From: Prevotella sp.
GTDB taxonomy: Bacteria > Bacteroidota > Bacteroidia > Bacteroidales > Bacteroidaceae
Length of the DNA: 64,000 nucleotides
Assembly: GCA_017538105.1 (NCBI GenBank)
Contig: JAFYJN010000045.1
Span: forward strand, 1-64,000
Direction: 5' to 3'
Shown: piece by piece, positions 37,681-45,967 of the stretch
Layout of the letters: each line of letters begins with the position of its first letter
Numbering within the stretch: the first letter of the stretch is position 1
Translations under genes and position numbers: made by a program
The notes under the pieces: generated by a model
The model's database searches: none
What the model was told of the DNA's origin: nothing
The model's input: the letters and a program-made list of their open reading frames with translations, nothing else

Positions 37681-39192
37681 ATGAAAAAACTCCTATTCCT
37701 ATGTCTCACTATCGGTGCGTTGTTGCTCGCCTCATGTAAAGGAACTGATCTCGTCAACGCCCCTTCGTCAAAAGCAAAACGTGAATTCCGGGGAGCGTGG
37801 ATTCAATGTGTAAACGGACAGTTCCTCGGGATGTCTACACAACAGATGCAGAACACCTTGACGCAACAACTGGACGAGTTGCGTTCCGATGGAGTAAACG
37901 CCATCATTTTCCAGGTAAGACCGGAATGTGACGCGCTATATGAAAGCAGCCTGGAACCATGGAGCCGCTTTCTGACAGGAAGACAGGGAGTGGCGCCGCA
38001 ACCGTATTGGGATCCGCTGAAATGGATGGTCGACGAATGCCATATGAGGGGGATGGAGTTGCACGCTTGGATCAATCCATATAGGGCAAAGACGAAGACA
38101 ACCAATGACTTGGCATCCAAGCATGTGGCCATTCAACATCCCGATTGGGTGTTTGCCTATGATGGCCAATTCATCATGAATCCCGCTCGGAAGGATTGCA
38201 GAGACTTTATATGCAAGGTGGTCGATGATATCGTGGCGCGCTATGATATCGATGGACTGCATATCGACGATTATTTCTATCCTTATCCTGCTGCGGGACA
38301 GACCATTCCCGACGATGCCGATTTCCGACGCGAGAGCAATGGCTTCCGTGATAAAAACGACTGGCGGCGCGACAACGTCAACAGGTTCATCAAACAACTT
38401 GGTGAGACGATACATAAACGGAAACCATGGGTGAAATTCGGGGTGTCTCCTTTCGGTATCTATCGAAATAGGCGGAATGACCCTCATGGTAGTGAAACGG
38501 CTGGACTGCAAAACTATGATGACCTTTATGCCGATGTGTTGCTTTGGGTGAACGAAGGATGGGTGGACTACTGCGTTCCTCAACTCTATTGGCAGATAGG
38601 GCATAAGACGGCAGATTATGCCACGCTGATCAGATGGTGGGACGCTAACGCTGGAAACAGGCCTCTTTATATCGGTGAGGATATAGAACGGACGGTGAAA
38701 AATGCAGATGTCGACAATCCTTCCATCAATCAGATGCCCGCTAAATACAAGTTGCACAATCAGATGCGGAATGTAAACGGAACGGTGCTCTGGTATGCCA
38801 AGGCTGCGGCTGACAATATTGGCAATTATGGCCATACGCTGAGAGACGCATATTGGAAGTATCCGGCGCTTCAGCCATTGATGCCGTTCATCGATGATGA
38901 TGCGCCCAAGGCCCCTCGAAAACTGGCGGTAGTGAAGACACATGGGAAAAATGTGCTTTTCTGGACGGCACCGAAAGGTACGGGATGGAAGAAAGAGGCG
39001 TACCGATATGTGGTTTATCGCTTCGCAGCCAACGAGAAGATAGATTTGTCGAAACCTGATCGCATCGTAGCCATCACGGCGAATACTTTCTACGAAATGC
39101 ACGATAACGGACAACCCGCCACCTATGTGGTGACGGCTCTCGACCGTATGAGCAACGAAAGTAAAGGGGCTGTGAAAAAAGTAAAAAGGTAA
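37681..39192 (+). CDS. DUF187/GHL10-family glycosidase-like lipoprotein
   Basis: A 503-residue lipoprotein; start at ATG 37681 (MKKLLFLCLTIGALLLASC, lipobox LASC). The TIM-barrel GHL10 domain (about 30-390) shows FRGAWIQ, NAIIFQVRPECDALYES, GMELHAWINPYRA, DIDGLHIDDYFYPYP and KFGVSPFGIYR; Asp/His residues in HIDDYF are probable active-site positions. A fibronectin-III-like C-terminus (about 415-503) follows. E. coli DigH, of the same family, hydrolyses denuded peptidoglycan glycans, so a cell-wall role is likely. A second paralogue lies at 44131-45777, secreted rather than lipidated. Confidence 0.9.
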   Translation: MKKLLFLCLTIGALLLASCKGTDLVNAPSSKAKREFRGAWIQCVNGQFLGMSTQQMQNTLTQQLDELRSDGVNAIIFQVRPECDALYESSLEPWSRFLTGRQGVAPQPYWDPLKWMVDECHMRGMELHAWINPYRAKTKTTNDLASKHVAIQHPDWVFAYDGQFIMNPARKDCRDFICKVVDDIVARYDIDGLHIDDYFYPYPAAGQTIPDDADFRRESNGFRDKNDWRRDNVNRFIKQLGETIHKRKPWVKFGVSPFGIYRNRRNDPHGSETAGLQNYDDLYADVLLWVNEGWVDYCVPQLYWQIGHKTADYATLIRWWDANAGNRPLYIGEDIERTVKNADVDNPSINQMPAKYKLHNQMRNVNGTVLWYAKAAADNIGNYGHTLRDAYWKYPALQPLMPFIDDDAPKAPRKLAVVKTHGKNVLFWTAPKGTGWKKEAYRYVVYRFAANEKIDLSKPDRIVAITANTFYEMHDNGQPATYVVTALDRMSNESKGAVKKVKR

Positions 39193-39235
39193 AGGGGTAA
39201 AAAGGAAAAAAGTAAAAAGGTTATATGGGAAAGAT

Positions 39236-39261
39236 AAAAGGTGGGTTCAATGCCCACCTTT
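39236..39261. terminator. Bidirectional terminator overlapping a stop codon
   Basis: AAAGGTGGG (39237-39245), loop TTCAATG, CCCACCTTT (39253-39261), between convergent genes. The right arm overlaps the stop codon of the minus-strand gene (39260-39262). The stretch before it (39181-39230) is a low-complexity AAAAAGTAAAAAGG-type run. Confidence 0.75.
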
Positions 39262-39700
39262 AATCGTCAAACAAATCTTTCAAGAACTTGTCCAAATCTT
39301 CGTCGAGACCTTTCATCAGGTCGCCGCCGAAGATAAAGGTGTCATCGTCGGCCATGTATATCTCGCCTACAAATTCGCCATCCTCGTCTTCCAAAACCAC
39401 ACTGTAAGGCTTCAGTATTCCCCAGTTGTCAATTTCCTTGCTGTTTTTCTGGAAACAACGGCGAAGAATCTCGGTGGCATCATCGAAAAATGTGCTCTCC
39501 TTGTTGTCAATCCATTCTTCAACAACACAACGGGTAATCTCATTGTCGTCGTCATCGAAGATTAACAACTCTCCGCTTTCCTGGGTAAGGCGGATGTGGA
39601 TGTCGGTCAACAACGACGGCTCTTCCGATGGAGGAAATTTCTGGTTCAACTTCTTGATGACGCGCTCAATCTGTTGGATTGTCTGAGGGGTTGCCTTCAT
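39260..39700 (-). CDS. Acidic protein of unknown function, coaBC operon
   Basis: A 146-residue cytoplasmic protein, very acidic (FDDDDNE, EDEDGE, MADDD and a C-terminal LDEDLDKFLKDLFDD). No signal or membrane segment. I do not recognise a family. It is the last gene of the run dnaN, exonuclease, coaBC, this gene, starting 10 bases after coaBC, so it is probably co-transcribed. A small acidic housekeeping partner is possible. Confidence 0.78.
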   Translation of the reverse strand: MKATPQTIQQIERVIKKLNQKFPPSEEPSLLTDIHIRLTQESGELLIFDDDDNEITRCVVEEWIDNKESTFFDDATEILRRCFQKNSKEIDNWGILKPYSVVLEDEDGEFVGEIYMADDDTFIFGGDLMKGLDEDLDKFLKDLFDD

Positions 39701-39710
39701 GTGATGTGGT

Positions 39711-40913
39711 TTAACTGAGGATGGTTGATAATTCGTTGATGATATCTTCGGCTACGGCCAATTTAGACTTCTTGGGGAAATCTTTCCTGCCGTTGCGGCT
39801 GATGATGCTAATCTGGTTGTCGTCACTTTGGAAACATGTGCCTGTGTTGCGAAGACTGTTCAACACGATGAAGTCGAAATTCTTCTTCTCCAATTTTTTC
39901 TGGGCGTTGGCGAACTCATCGTCGGTTTCCAAGGCAAAACCCACAAGTAGTTGACCGGCCTTTTTCCGTTGTCCGAGAGTGGCGGCAATGTCAGGGTTGG
40001 CTTTAAGGTGTAGTGTCAGTTCGCTGCCCTCACGTTTGATTTTTGTCGACGATTGTTCCGATGGACGGAAATCGGCAACGGCGGCACATAGGATGGCGGC
40101 ATCTTGGTGGGGAAATGCTTGCAGCGCGGCATCATACATCTCTTGGCAACTCTCCACATCAATGCGATGGATGCCTTGGGAACAGCTTAAATGTACCGGG
40201 CCGGCAATCAGTGTCACTTCGGCACCCCGTCGCAGGCATTCCTCGGCAAGGGCAAATCCCATCTTGCCACTGCTGTAATTGCCGATGAAGCGTACGGGGT
40301 CAATCTTCTCGTGCGTGGGACCGGCTGTGATGAGAATATGGCGGCCGGAGAGGTCGTTTCTCTCCTCTTGGGAGGTGAAAAAAGCGTCCAGCACTTCCGC
40401 GATTCGTTCGGGCTCTTCCATCCGCCCCTTGCCTTCCAAACCACTGGCAAGGAAACCACTCGAAGGTTCAATGAAATGGCAACCGTAACCTGTCAGTGTC
40501 TTGATGTTCTGTTGTGTGGAGGGGTGGGCAAACATGTCCAGATCCATGGCGGGAGCGATGAAAACAGGGGCTTTCATCGACAAATAGGTGGTGACGAGCA
40601 TATTGTCGGCTATACCATGGGCCATCTTTCCCAAGGTGCTGGCGGTGCAGGGGGCAATCACCATGGCGTCGGCCCACAGGCCAAGATCCACATGGGAATG
40701 CCAGGAGCCATCACGCTGTGAGAAGAATTCACTCACTACGGGCTTGTGGGTAAGTGCCGACAGGGTGATAGGGGTAATAAACTCCTTACCGGCAGGGGTT
40801 ATCACTACTTGAACCTCTGCCCCCTTCTTGATCAACTGACGAATCAGTAGGCATGATTTGTAGGCGGCAATGCTGCCCGTGATGCCCAACACGATTTTCT
40901 TGCCTTCTAACAT
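39711..40913 (-). CDS. coaBC: Bifunctional phosphopantothenoylcysteine synthase/decarboxylase
   Basis: A 400-residue two-domain enzyme of coenzyme A synthesis. The N-terminal flavin-dependent decarboxylase (CoaC, about 1-180) shows GITGSIAAYKS, the substrate-binding His in SWHSHVDLGLWADAMVIAPCTA and PAMDLDMF; the C-terminal synthetase (CoaB, about 190-400) shows ITAGPTHEKIDPVRFIGNYSSGKMG, AVADFRP and KIKREGSE. It converts 4'-phosphopantothenate and cysteine (with CTP) to 4'-phosphopantetheine. It lies 2 bases after the exonuclease stop codon, an arrangement seen widely in Bacteroidota. Confidence 0.97.
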   Translation of the reverse strand: MLEGKKIVLGITGSIAAYKSCLLIRQLIKKGAEVQVVITPAGKEFITPITLSALTHKPVVSEFFSQRDGSWHSHVDLGLWADAMVIAPCTASTLGKMAHGIADNMLVTTYLSMKAPVFIAPAMDLDMFAHPSTQQNIKTLTGYGCHFIEPSSGFLASGLEGKGRMEEPERIAEVLDAFFTSQEERNDLSGRHILITAGPTHEKIDPVRFIGNYSSGKMGFALAEECLRRGAEVTLIAGPVHLSCSQGIHRIDVESCQEMYDAALQAFPHQDAAILCAAVADFRPSEQSSTKIKREGSELTLHLKANPDIAATLGQRKKAGQLLVGFALETDDEFANAQKKLEKKNFDFIVLNSLRNTGTCFQSDDNQISIISRNGRKDFPKKSKLAVAEDIINELSTILS

Positions 40914-40915
40914 GT

Positions 40916-41764
40916 TTATCTTGGTTTGGCCATGATGTCACGCATGCGGATACGCGTGAACACGTTCTTGGTGTTTAGCGTGAAATCTTTCTCCATCATC
41001 CAGTTGTAGTAGTTGGGGTCACGACGGAGCACTTCAGCGACAGGCTGGCCTTTGTATTTGCCAAAATTGAACACTTCCTGACGGAGGGGATTGCCATCGC
41101 GGCCTTTCAATACCTTGCCGTCCTTGTCCGTCATGTCTTTCCAGATGAAACGTCCGGCGAAGTCAATGCGGTCAACGGTCTTGGAATAGTCGGCTAACGA
41201 CTTCACGTCATTGCCGGGAAGCTGCTTCTCTCCTTCTGAATAACGTGACAACTCTCCCAGCAACACGCGATAAGTGGCCTCGGCGTCATCTTCGGCATGG
41301 TGGGCACGGAAATCGGACTCCATCTCCCTGCCGCAGTAAAAAAGGTAGGCGGCCGACAGGTTGCGGGGTTCCATCTTATGATAAATGGTCTGGATGTCAA
41401 TGAAATGACATTTGTTGAAGTCGAAGTCTACTCCGGCGCGGAGAAATTCTTCTACCAGAATGGGGATGTCGAAATGGTTGGAGTTGAAACCGGCAAAGTC
41501 GCAGTTGCACATGTCGGCACTGAGCCTCGATGACAATTCCTTGAAGGTGGGACAAGACGACACATCTTCGTCGCTGATACCCGTAATGGCGGTTACTTCC
41601 TTGGGGATGGGGATGCCAGGGTTAACCTTCTCGTTCACTCGTTTCTCTTTGCCGTCGGGATAGACCTTCACGTAGGCTATCTGGATGATCCTGTCTTTGG
41701 CGACGTCCAATCCCGTGGTCTCCAAGTCAAAAACGATGAGCGGGCGACTGAGTTGTAATGTCAT
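40916..41764 (-). CDS. DnaQ-like 3'-5' exonuclease
   Basis: A 282-residue protein with a DEDDh exonuclease domain (about 8-175): IVFDLETTGLD (motif I, Asp/Glu), GFNSNHFDIPIL (motif II) and HHAEDDAEATYRVL (motif III His and Asp). A C-terminal extension (about 200-282; FNFGKYKGQPVAEVLRRDPNYYNWM) is the DUF3820-like module seen in such proteins. Likely a proofreading or repair exonuclease; directly between dnaN and coaBC, so replication-linked. Confidence 0.92.
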   Translation of the reverse strand: MTLQLSRPLIVFDLETTGLDVAKDRIIQIAYVKVYPDGKEKRVNEKVNPGIPIPKEVTAITGISDEDVSSCPTFKELSSRLSADMCNCDFAGFNSNHFDIPILVEEFLRAGVDFDFNKCHFIDIQTIYHKMEPRNLSAAYLFYCGREMESDFRAHHAEDDAEATYRVLLGELSRYSEGEKQLPGNDVKSLADYSKTVDRIDFAGRFIWKDMTDKDGKVLKGRDGNPLRQEVFNFGKYKGQPVAEVLRRDPNYYNWMMEKDFTLNTKNVFTRIRMRDIMAKPR

Positions 41765-41779
41765 TGTCGGCGGGATAGG

Positions 41780-42901
41780 TTAATCGTTCAGCAACATCGG
41801 CATAATCAGCATCAGCACTTCTTGGTCCTCTGGCTGCGTGGCGGGACGGATTACTCCGGCGCGGCTGGGGTCGCCCAATTCGATGATTACCTCGTCACTC
41901 TCAAGGTTACTCAGGGCTTCCACGAAACTGCTGCCTTTGAAGCCAATGCTCATACGCTGGCCATTGTAATCGCATATGATGCTCTCCTTGGCGCTTGTTG
42001 CATAGTCGAGGTCTTCCGACGAAATCTCCAACTTGCCCAACTCTATCTGGAAGCGAATCAACTGACTGCTTTCGCTGGCAAAAGGCAACACCCTGCGGAG
42101 GGCGCTCAGAATGGTCTTGCGGTCAACCATCACCTGGTTTGGATTGTTCTTCGGTATCACCGAGTTGTAATTGGGATAACGACCATCAATCAAACGACAG
42201 GTCAGCGTTCCGTCAGGATAACTGATAATGGCACTGCGGTTGTCAAACTTAATTACCACGTCACCTTCCTTGGGTAACACATTCTTTAATAGGGTGGCGG
42301 GCTTCTTGGGAAGAATGAACGATGAGGGGGTCTCGCTCTTTACCTTCATCACTTTGTTGCGTACCAACTTGCGGCCATCGGTGGCTACGATAAACAACCC
42401 TTCGGCTGTGAGGTCGAAGTAGATGCCGTTCATGGCGGGATGCAGATTGTCCTGCATCGTTGCAAAGATGGAACGGGTGATGTTGTCAGAGAGAACCGAC
42501 GATTCTATCGTGATAAGGGTCGACTCATCGCCGATGGGCTGGTCCTTGGGGAAGGTGTCGGCGTTCTCGGCAATGAAATTGTACTGTCCGTTCTGGTAGT
42601 ATACCATCACCGTGTAATTCGTGGTGTCTATCTCAAAGGTCAGCGGCTGCTCGGGCAACTCACGAACGGCATCAAGCAATTTCCTGCTCGATATGGCCAC
42701 GAACGCCTCGCCATCGCTTTCCTCAAGGGGAATTGTCGTCTTCATGGTGTTCTCACTGTCCGACGCGGTCATTGTCAGTTGGCCGTTGCGGATGTCAAAC
42801 AAGATGCACTCCAAGATGGCAAGCGAATTCTTGCTGTTAATGACTTTGGCTAACGACATCAAATTATTGCTCAAGGTTGAGCTCGATACGGTAAATCTCA
42901 T
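41780..42901 (-). CDS. dnaN: DNA polymerase III beta sliding clamp
   Basis: A 373-residue clamp subunit with three repeats of the clamp fold, the expected length (~370). Marks: N-terminal MRFTVSSSTLSNNLMSLAKVINSK, central FILPKKPATLLKNVL and C-terminal MLIMPMLLND, the typical clamp end. It encircles DNA and tethers polymerase III. First gene of the dnaN-exonuclease-coaBC unit; promoter at 42987-42994. Confidence 0.98.
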   Translation of the reverse strand: MRFTVSSSTLSNNLMSLAKVINSKNSLAILECILFDIRNGQLTMTASDSENTMKTTIPLEESDGEAFVAISSRKLLDAVRELPEQPLTFEIDTTNYTVMVYYQNGQYNFIAENADTFPKDQPIGDESTLITIESSVLSDNITRSIFATMQDNLHPAMNGIYFDLTAEGLFIVATDGRKLVRNKVMKVKSETPSSFILPKKPATLLKNVLPKEGDVVIKFDNRSAIISYPDGTLTCRLIDGRYPNYNSVIPKNNPNQVMVDRKTILSALRRVLPFASESSQLIRFQIELGKLEISSEDLDYATSAKESIICDYNGQRMSIGFKGSSFVEALSNLESDEVIIELGDPSRAGVIRPATQPEDQEVLMLIMPMLLND

Positions 42902-42986
42902 GGATGATATGCTTATTTTTAGTTATTATTGGCACTTTATGCATACATTCTGGCCCGTGATAATAACACGTGCCTTTATATCGATA

Positions 42987-43065
42987 CAAAATTACAAAAA
43001 ACCATTCTTCTAAACAAAAAAATGAAGAAAAAAATTCTTATTACGAAGTTTTTTGTGTAATTTCG
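42987..43065. promoter_or_regulatory. Divergent promoters of dnaN and DUF3127 gene
   Basis: Minus strand TAATTTTG (42987-42994) for dnaN; plus strand TAATTTCG (43058-43065) for the DUF3127 gene. The latter has the TTCG variant. Confidence 0.5.
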
Positions 43066-43102
43066 CAAACTGAAATGCAATACAATTGATGTTATATTTT
43101 TA

Positions 43103-43134
43103 AAACTCACAAAATCATAAACTCATAAACTCAA
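43103..43134 (+). repeat. 8-nt repeat array abutting a start codon
   Basis: AAACTCAC-AAAATCAT-AAACTCAT-AAACTCAA: four 8-mers in perfect register, ending at the base before ATG 43135. Lies in the transcribed leader. Related arrays precede 43582, 47453 and 22229. Confidence 0.85.
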
Positions 43135-43500
43135 ATGGAAATACAAGGAAAGATAATTGCTGTTCTGCCTGAAAGAAGTGGCTCGTCGGCGCGAGGCGAA
43201 TGGAAAGTGGGAAGCTACGTGCTTGAAACGATGGAAGCTTATCCCAAGAAAATGATGTTTGAGGTGTTCGGCGAGGATAGGATGCGCCGTTTCAATATCC
43301 AGGAAGGACAGGAGGTGCAGGTGTTCTTCGACATCGATGCACATGAATACCAAGGGCGGTGGTTCAACTCCTTCAGGGCCTACGATGTAAGACCGGTGAT
43401 GGCAGGACAACCACAGGTGAATGAAGATTCCAGATTGGAACCATTCCCCCCAGCGCAAGACACATCCGCTAACGTGCTTGGAAGCGTTACTCCCTTCTAA
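43135..43500 (+). CDS. DUF3127 protein (OB-like), first of two tandem copies
   Basis: A 121-residue protein; domain about 3-90 with the family stretch LPERSGSSARGEWKVGSYVLET, VFFDIDAHEYQGRWFNSFRAYDV. DUF3127 is predicted to be an SSB-like OB fold. The last ~30 residues are a disordered Pro/Ala tail ending in GSVTPF; the final aromatic resembles the C-terminal tip of SSB proteins. The neighbouring gene at 43582 is a close paralogue (about 60% alike over the domain by eye), so this is a local duplication. Binding partner unknown; next to dnaN, divergently. Confidence 0.9.
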   Translation: MEIQGKIIAVLPERSGSSARGEWKVGSYVLETMEAYPKKMMFEVFGEDRMRRFNIQEGQEVQVFFDIDAHEYQGRWFNSFRAYDVRPVMAGQPQVNEDSRLEPFPPAQDTSANVLGSVTPF

Positions 43501-43517
43501 GTAATTGGTATTGTGCT

Positions 43518-43581
43518 TAACTCACAAACTCCAAAACTCATCAACTACAATCTTACAAACTCATAAACTCACAAACAATAA
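43518..43581 (+). repeat. 8-nt repeat array before the second DUF3127 gene
   Basis: About eight units in register: TAACTCAC, AAACTCCA, AAACTCAT, CAACTACA, ATCTTACA, AACTCATA, AACTCACA, AACAATAA, ending directly at ATG 43582. More degenerate and longer than the array at 43103. Confidence 0.75.
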
Positions 43582-44040
43582 ATGGATCTTCAAGGAAAAA
43601 TAATTCAAATATTGCCTGAAAGAAGTGGCTCGTCTGCCCGTGGCGAATGGAAAGTGGGCGAATTTGTCATGGAAACGATTGAACAGTTTCCCAAAAGAAT
43701 GGTGTTCTCCGTATGGGGAGCCGATAGACTGAGTCGTTTTAATATACAACAGGGACAGGATGTGCATGTGTTTTTCGATATCAACGCTCGTGAATACAAC
43801 GGAAAATGGTATAATTCGGTTCAGGCATACGACGTGAGACCGTTCGACCCAACATTGGGTACGCCTCCGGTTCAAGGAGCTGAAACACAACCGTTCCCTC
43901 CAGCTTCTCCAGCACCAGCCGCTCCCACATCTCCTACACCAGCTCCCTCGTCAACACCGACGGCAGCGGCTGCTGCGGCAACTCTTGGTGATGACATCAA
44001 TGCGGGTGGTAATGATAATCCCGACGACCTGCCGTTCTGA
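43582..44040 (+). CDS. DUF3127 protein, second tandem copy
   Basis: A 152-residue paralogue of the preceding gene with the same LPERSGSSARGEWKVGEFV block and VFFDINAREYNGKWYNSVQAYDV. After residue ~95 it has a long Pro/Ala/Thr-rich linker (SPAPAAPTSPTPAPSSTP, AAAAA) and an acidic tip ending in NPDDLPF, which is strikingly like the acidic DDDIPF tip by which single-stranded-DNA-binding proteins recruit partners. So it may bind single-stranded nucleic acid and use the tip for recruitment. Followed by a bidirectional terminator. Confidence 0.9.
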   Translation: MDLQGKIIQILPERSGSSARGEWKVGEFVMETIEQFPKRMVFSVWGADRLSRFNIQQGQDVHVFFDINAREYNGKWYNSVQAYDVRPFDPTLGTPPVQGAETQPFPPASPAPAAPTSPTPAPSSTPTAAAAAATLGDDINAGGNDNPDDLPF

Positions 44041-44072
44041 TAACGGCCGTCTATATAGTTCCCAAAAACAAG

Positions 44073-44110
44073 AGGTGATGGATTGACGTGTCCATCACCT
44101 TTTGTTTTGT
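44073..44110. terminator. Bidirectional terminator
   Basis: AGGTGATGGA (44073-44082), loop TTGACGTG, TCCATCACCT (44091-44100), then TTTGTTTTG; between convergent DUF3127 and DUF187 genes. Confidence 0.85.
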
Positions 44111-44130
44111 TTTCGTGGTATTTCGTTGTC

Positions 44131-45777
44131 CTAATCCCCGCGTTTCACTATGAAATGGCCCAGACGGTGGGTTTTCTTACTGCGGTTCATGGAATGGATG
44201 GAATAGACTCCTTCTGGCAGGTCGTGGATGTCAATCACGTCTTGGTAATATTCGCGCTTTACGATATTGCCGGCCAGACTTTCAATCACCACGAAATTGG
44301 CGTCAAGGGCCGGGTCTTTCTTCGGAAGGAATAAGCGGCGCCCATCATTACGGAGTAGTTGCTGCGAGGCACGGGCCTCGGCGGCACTTTGTAGGGGCGA
44401 CGACTCATTGCCGTAACGGTCTACAGCGGTAACGGCAAAGTAGAGGGGGGCATGCGATGACGACCCTCTGAATCTGATGCTGTTGCCCATCACTCGATGG
44501 GCGACAAGGTTGCGCGAGTCGCGGATGTCCACTGTTCCGGTGTGGCTCACATAGACGTTATATGTTAGGTAGTCACCGTCACTGTTGTCTGTGGCACCGT
44601 CCCAATAGAGGGTAATGTCGTTGCTGCTGTCGATGAACAGTCTGCGAGGTGCCTGAGGTGGGGTGGAGTGTTCCCATGTAAGGGCGGGGATGAGGGCTGG
44701 ATAGGTGTCCAGACGGTTGCGCACATAATCGTAGATGCCTTTTGTGTTGTCGGTGAAGAAACGGCTGCGGAAATAGGTGTGGCCCAGACCATTGTTCCTG
44801 AGGAACTCCAACTCGCGGGTGATGTCGGACAAAGGCCAGTTGCCTTCAGAACGAGCCAGGAACCAAATGCCCAAACCCGGGGCAATGATACGACCGTAAG
44901 TGTGCTCTTTCCAGTTGATGGCAAAGGGGTAAAAATTGTCGCCGCGGAAATACATCATCGGGAATAGCTCGTCCATCAGACCTTCGCGAAGCCAACGCTG
45001 GGCATCCTGACAGACAGTGTTGTAGGCGTTCCAACCCTTGCTTGAATATCTTGACAGGTCGGAGAACTTGCCTATCGGGGAACAACTGAGTTTCACCCAA
45101 CGCTTGCGCTGCTTCACTGAGCGGTGGATTTTCTTGACAATGTCGGTGATATACTGACGACCGCGCTCTTTGCTCACCTGCATCTTCCAAGTCTCAGGAT
45201 ACCTGATATAGTCAAGATGGATGCCGTCAACATCATATTTGTCGGTGATTTCCCTGCAGATCTTGGCGATGTAATTGCCGGTCTCCTCCATCTCGGGATT
45301 CATGAAACCTTCGTCGCCAATCTTGTGGATAAGCGAAGGGTAGCGGTTGCGAAGGGCCTTGCACCCTGCTGAGTTCCACTTGCCAACGGGGATGGTGACC
45401 ACCCATGCGTGCAGTTCCATGCCGCGCTTGTGGCATTCATCAATGGCGAAACGCAATGGGTCGTAACCTGGATTGCCGCCTTGCTTGCCGGTGAGGCAGG
45501 GGTCGTAAGGCTCGAATTGGGAGGGGTAGATGGTGGTCGCTCTCACACGCGTCTGCAACAGCACGGTGTTCACGTTGGCTTTCTTCAATTGGTCGAGGAT
45601 ACGCGTCAATTCACGCTGTTGGTCTCTTATCGACGAGGTGCTGGTGGCATGGGTACGGGGCCAGTCTATACCGCCTATTGTGGTGAGCCATACGGCGCGT
45701 ACTTCATGCTTCGGAGGTTGTGCGTGGACTGCCATGACCAACAGGGTCAACGACAGGCTCAAGAGCAGTTTCTTCAT
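44131..45777 (-). CDS. DUF187/GHL10-family secreted glycosidase-like protein
   Basis: A 548-residue protein; start at ATG 45777 (MKKLLLSLSLTLLVMAVHAQ), because the 80 extra residues in the longer frame cross the promoter. The GHL10 barrel shows VRAVWLTTIGGIDWP, NTVLLQTRVRATTIYPS, GMELHAWVVTIP, DVDGIHLDYIRYPE and KLSCSPIGKFSDLSR. A C-terminal Fn3-like region follows with a T9SS/PorSS-type sorting feel (SIHSMNRSKKTHRLGHFIVKRGD), not certain. Unlike its paralogue at 37681 it has no Cys lipobox, so it is periplasmic or exported. Both probably act on peptidoglycan or a related glycan. Confidence 0.9.
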   Translation of the reverse strand: MKKLLLSLSLTLLVMAVHAQPPKHEVRAVWLTTIGGIDWPRTHATSTSSIRDQQRELTRILDQLKKANVNTVLLQTRVRATTIYPSQFEPYDPCLTGKQGGNPGYDPLRFAIDECHKRGMELHAWVVTIPVGKWNSAGCKALRNRYPSLIHKIGDEGFMNPEMEETGNYIAKICREITDKYDVDGIHLDYIRYPETWKMQVSKERGRQYITDIVKKIHRSVKQRKRWVKLSCSPIGKFSDLSRYSSKGWNAYNTVCQDAQRWLREGLMDELFPMMYFRGDNFYPFAINWKEHTYGRIIAPGLGIWFLARSEGNWPLSDITRELEFLRNNGLGHTYFRSRFFTDNTKGIYDYVRNRLDTYPALIPALTWEHSTPPQAPRRLFIDSSNDITLYWDGATDNSDGDYLTYNVYVSHTGTVDIRDSRNLVAHRVMGNSIRFRGSSSHAPLYFAVTAVDRYGNESSPLQSAAEARASQQLLRNDGRRLFLPKKDPALDANFVVIESLAGNIVKREYYQDVIDIHDLPEGVYSIHSMNRSKKTHRLGHFIVKRGD

Positions 45778-45825
45778 TGCTGTTATATAATATGTGGCGC
45801 GAATGGGCGCTTCGATAATTTTCTG

Positions 45826-45945
45826 CAAAAGTACGGAAATTCGGCCGCAGAACAAAATAAACTGATTAATTTTTCTGCAGCCTTCAACTATCTTGTCAAA
45901 AGTTGTGCATTTTTTTCCGTTTTTCATTTTTATTATGTACTTTTG
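45826..45945. promoter_or_regulatory. Divergent promoters of DUF187 gene and cstA
   Basis: Minus strand TACTTTTG (45826-45833), 49 bases from the DUF187 ATG; plus strand TACTTTTG (45938-45945), 22 bases before cstA ATG 45968. Both exact. Confidence 0.6.
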
Positions 45946-45967
45946 CAATAGAAAAAACGTAAACAGC

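Noticed and set aside
37936..39114. 392-codon minus-strand frame opposite the DUF187 lipoprotein
   Set aside because: The plus strand encodes the whole family with lipobox and TIM-barrel motifs; the minus frame has none.
39181..39230. Low-complexity AAAAAGTAAAAAGG run as a functional repeat
   Set aside because: Irregular units between a stop codon and a terminator; likely neutral simple sequence.
43103..43581. 8-nt repeats considered as a CRISPR-like array
   Set aside because: Units are contiguous with no spacers and far too short; no cas genes nearby.
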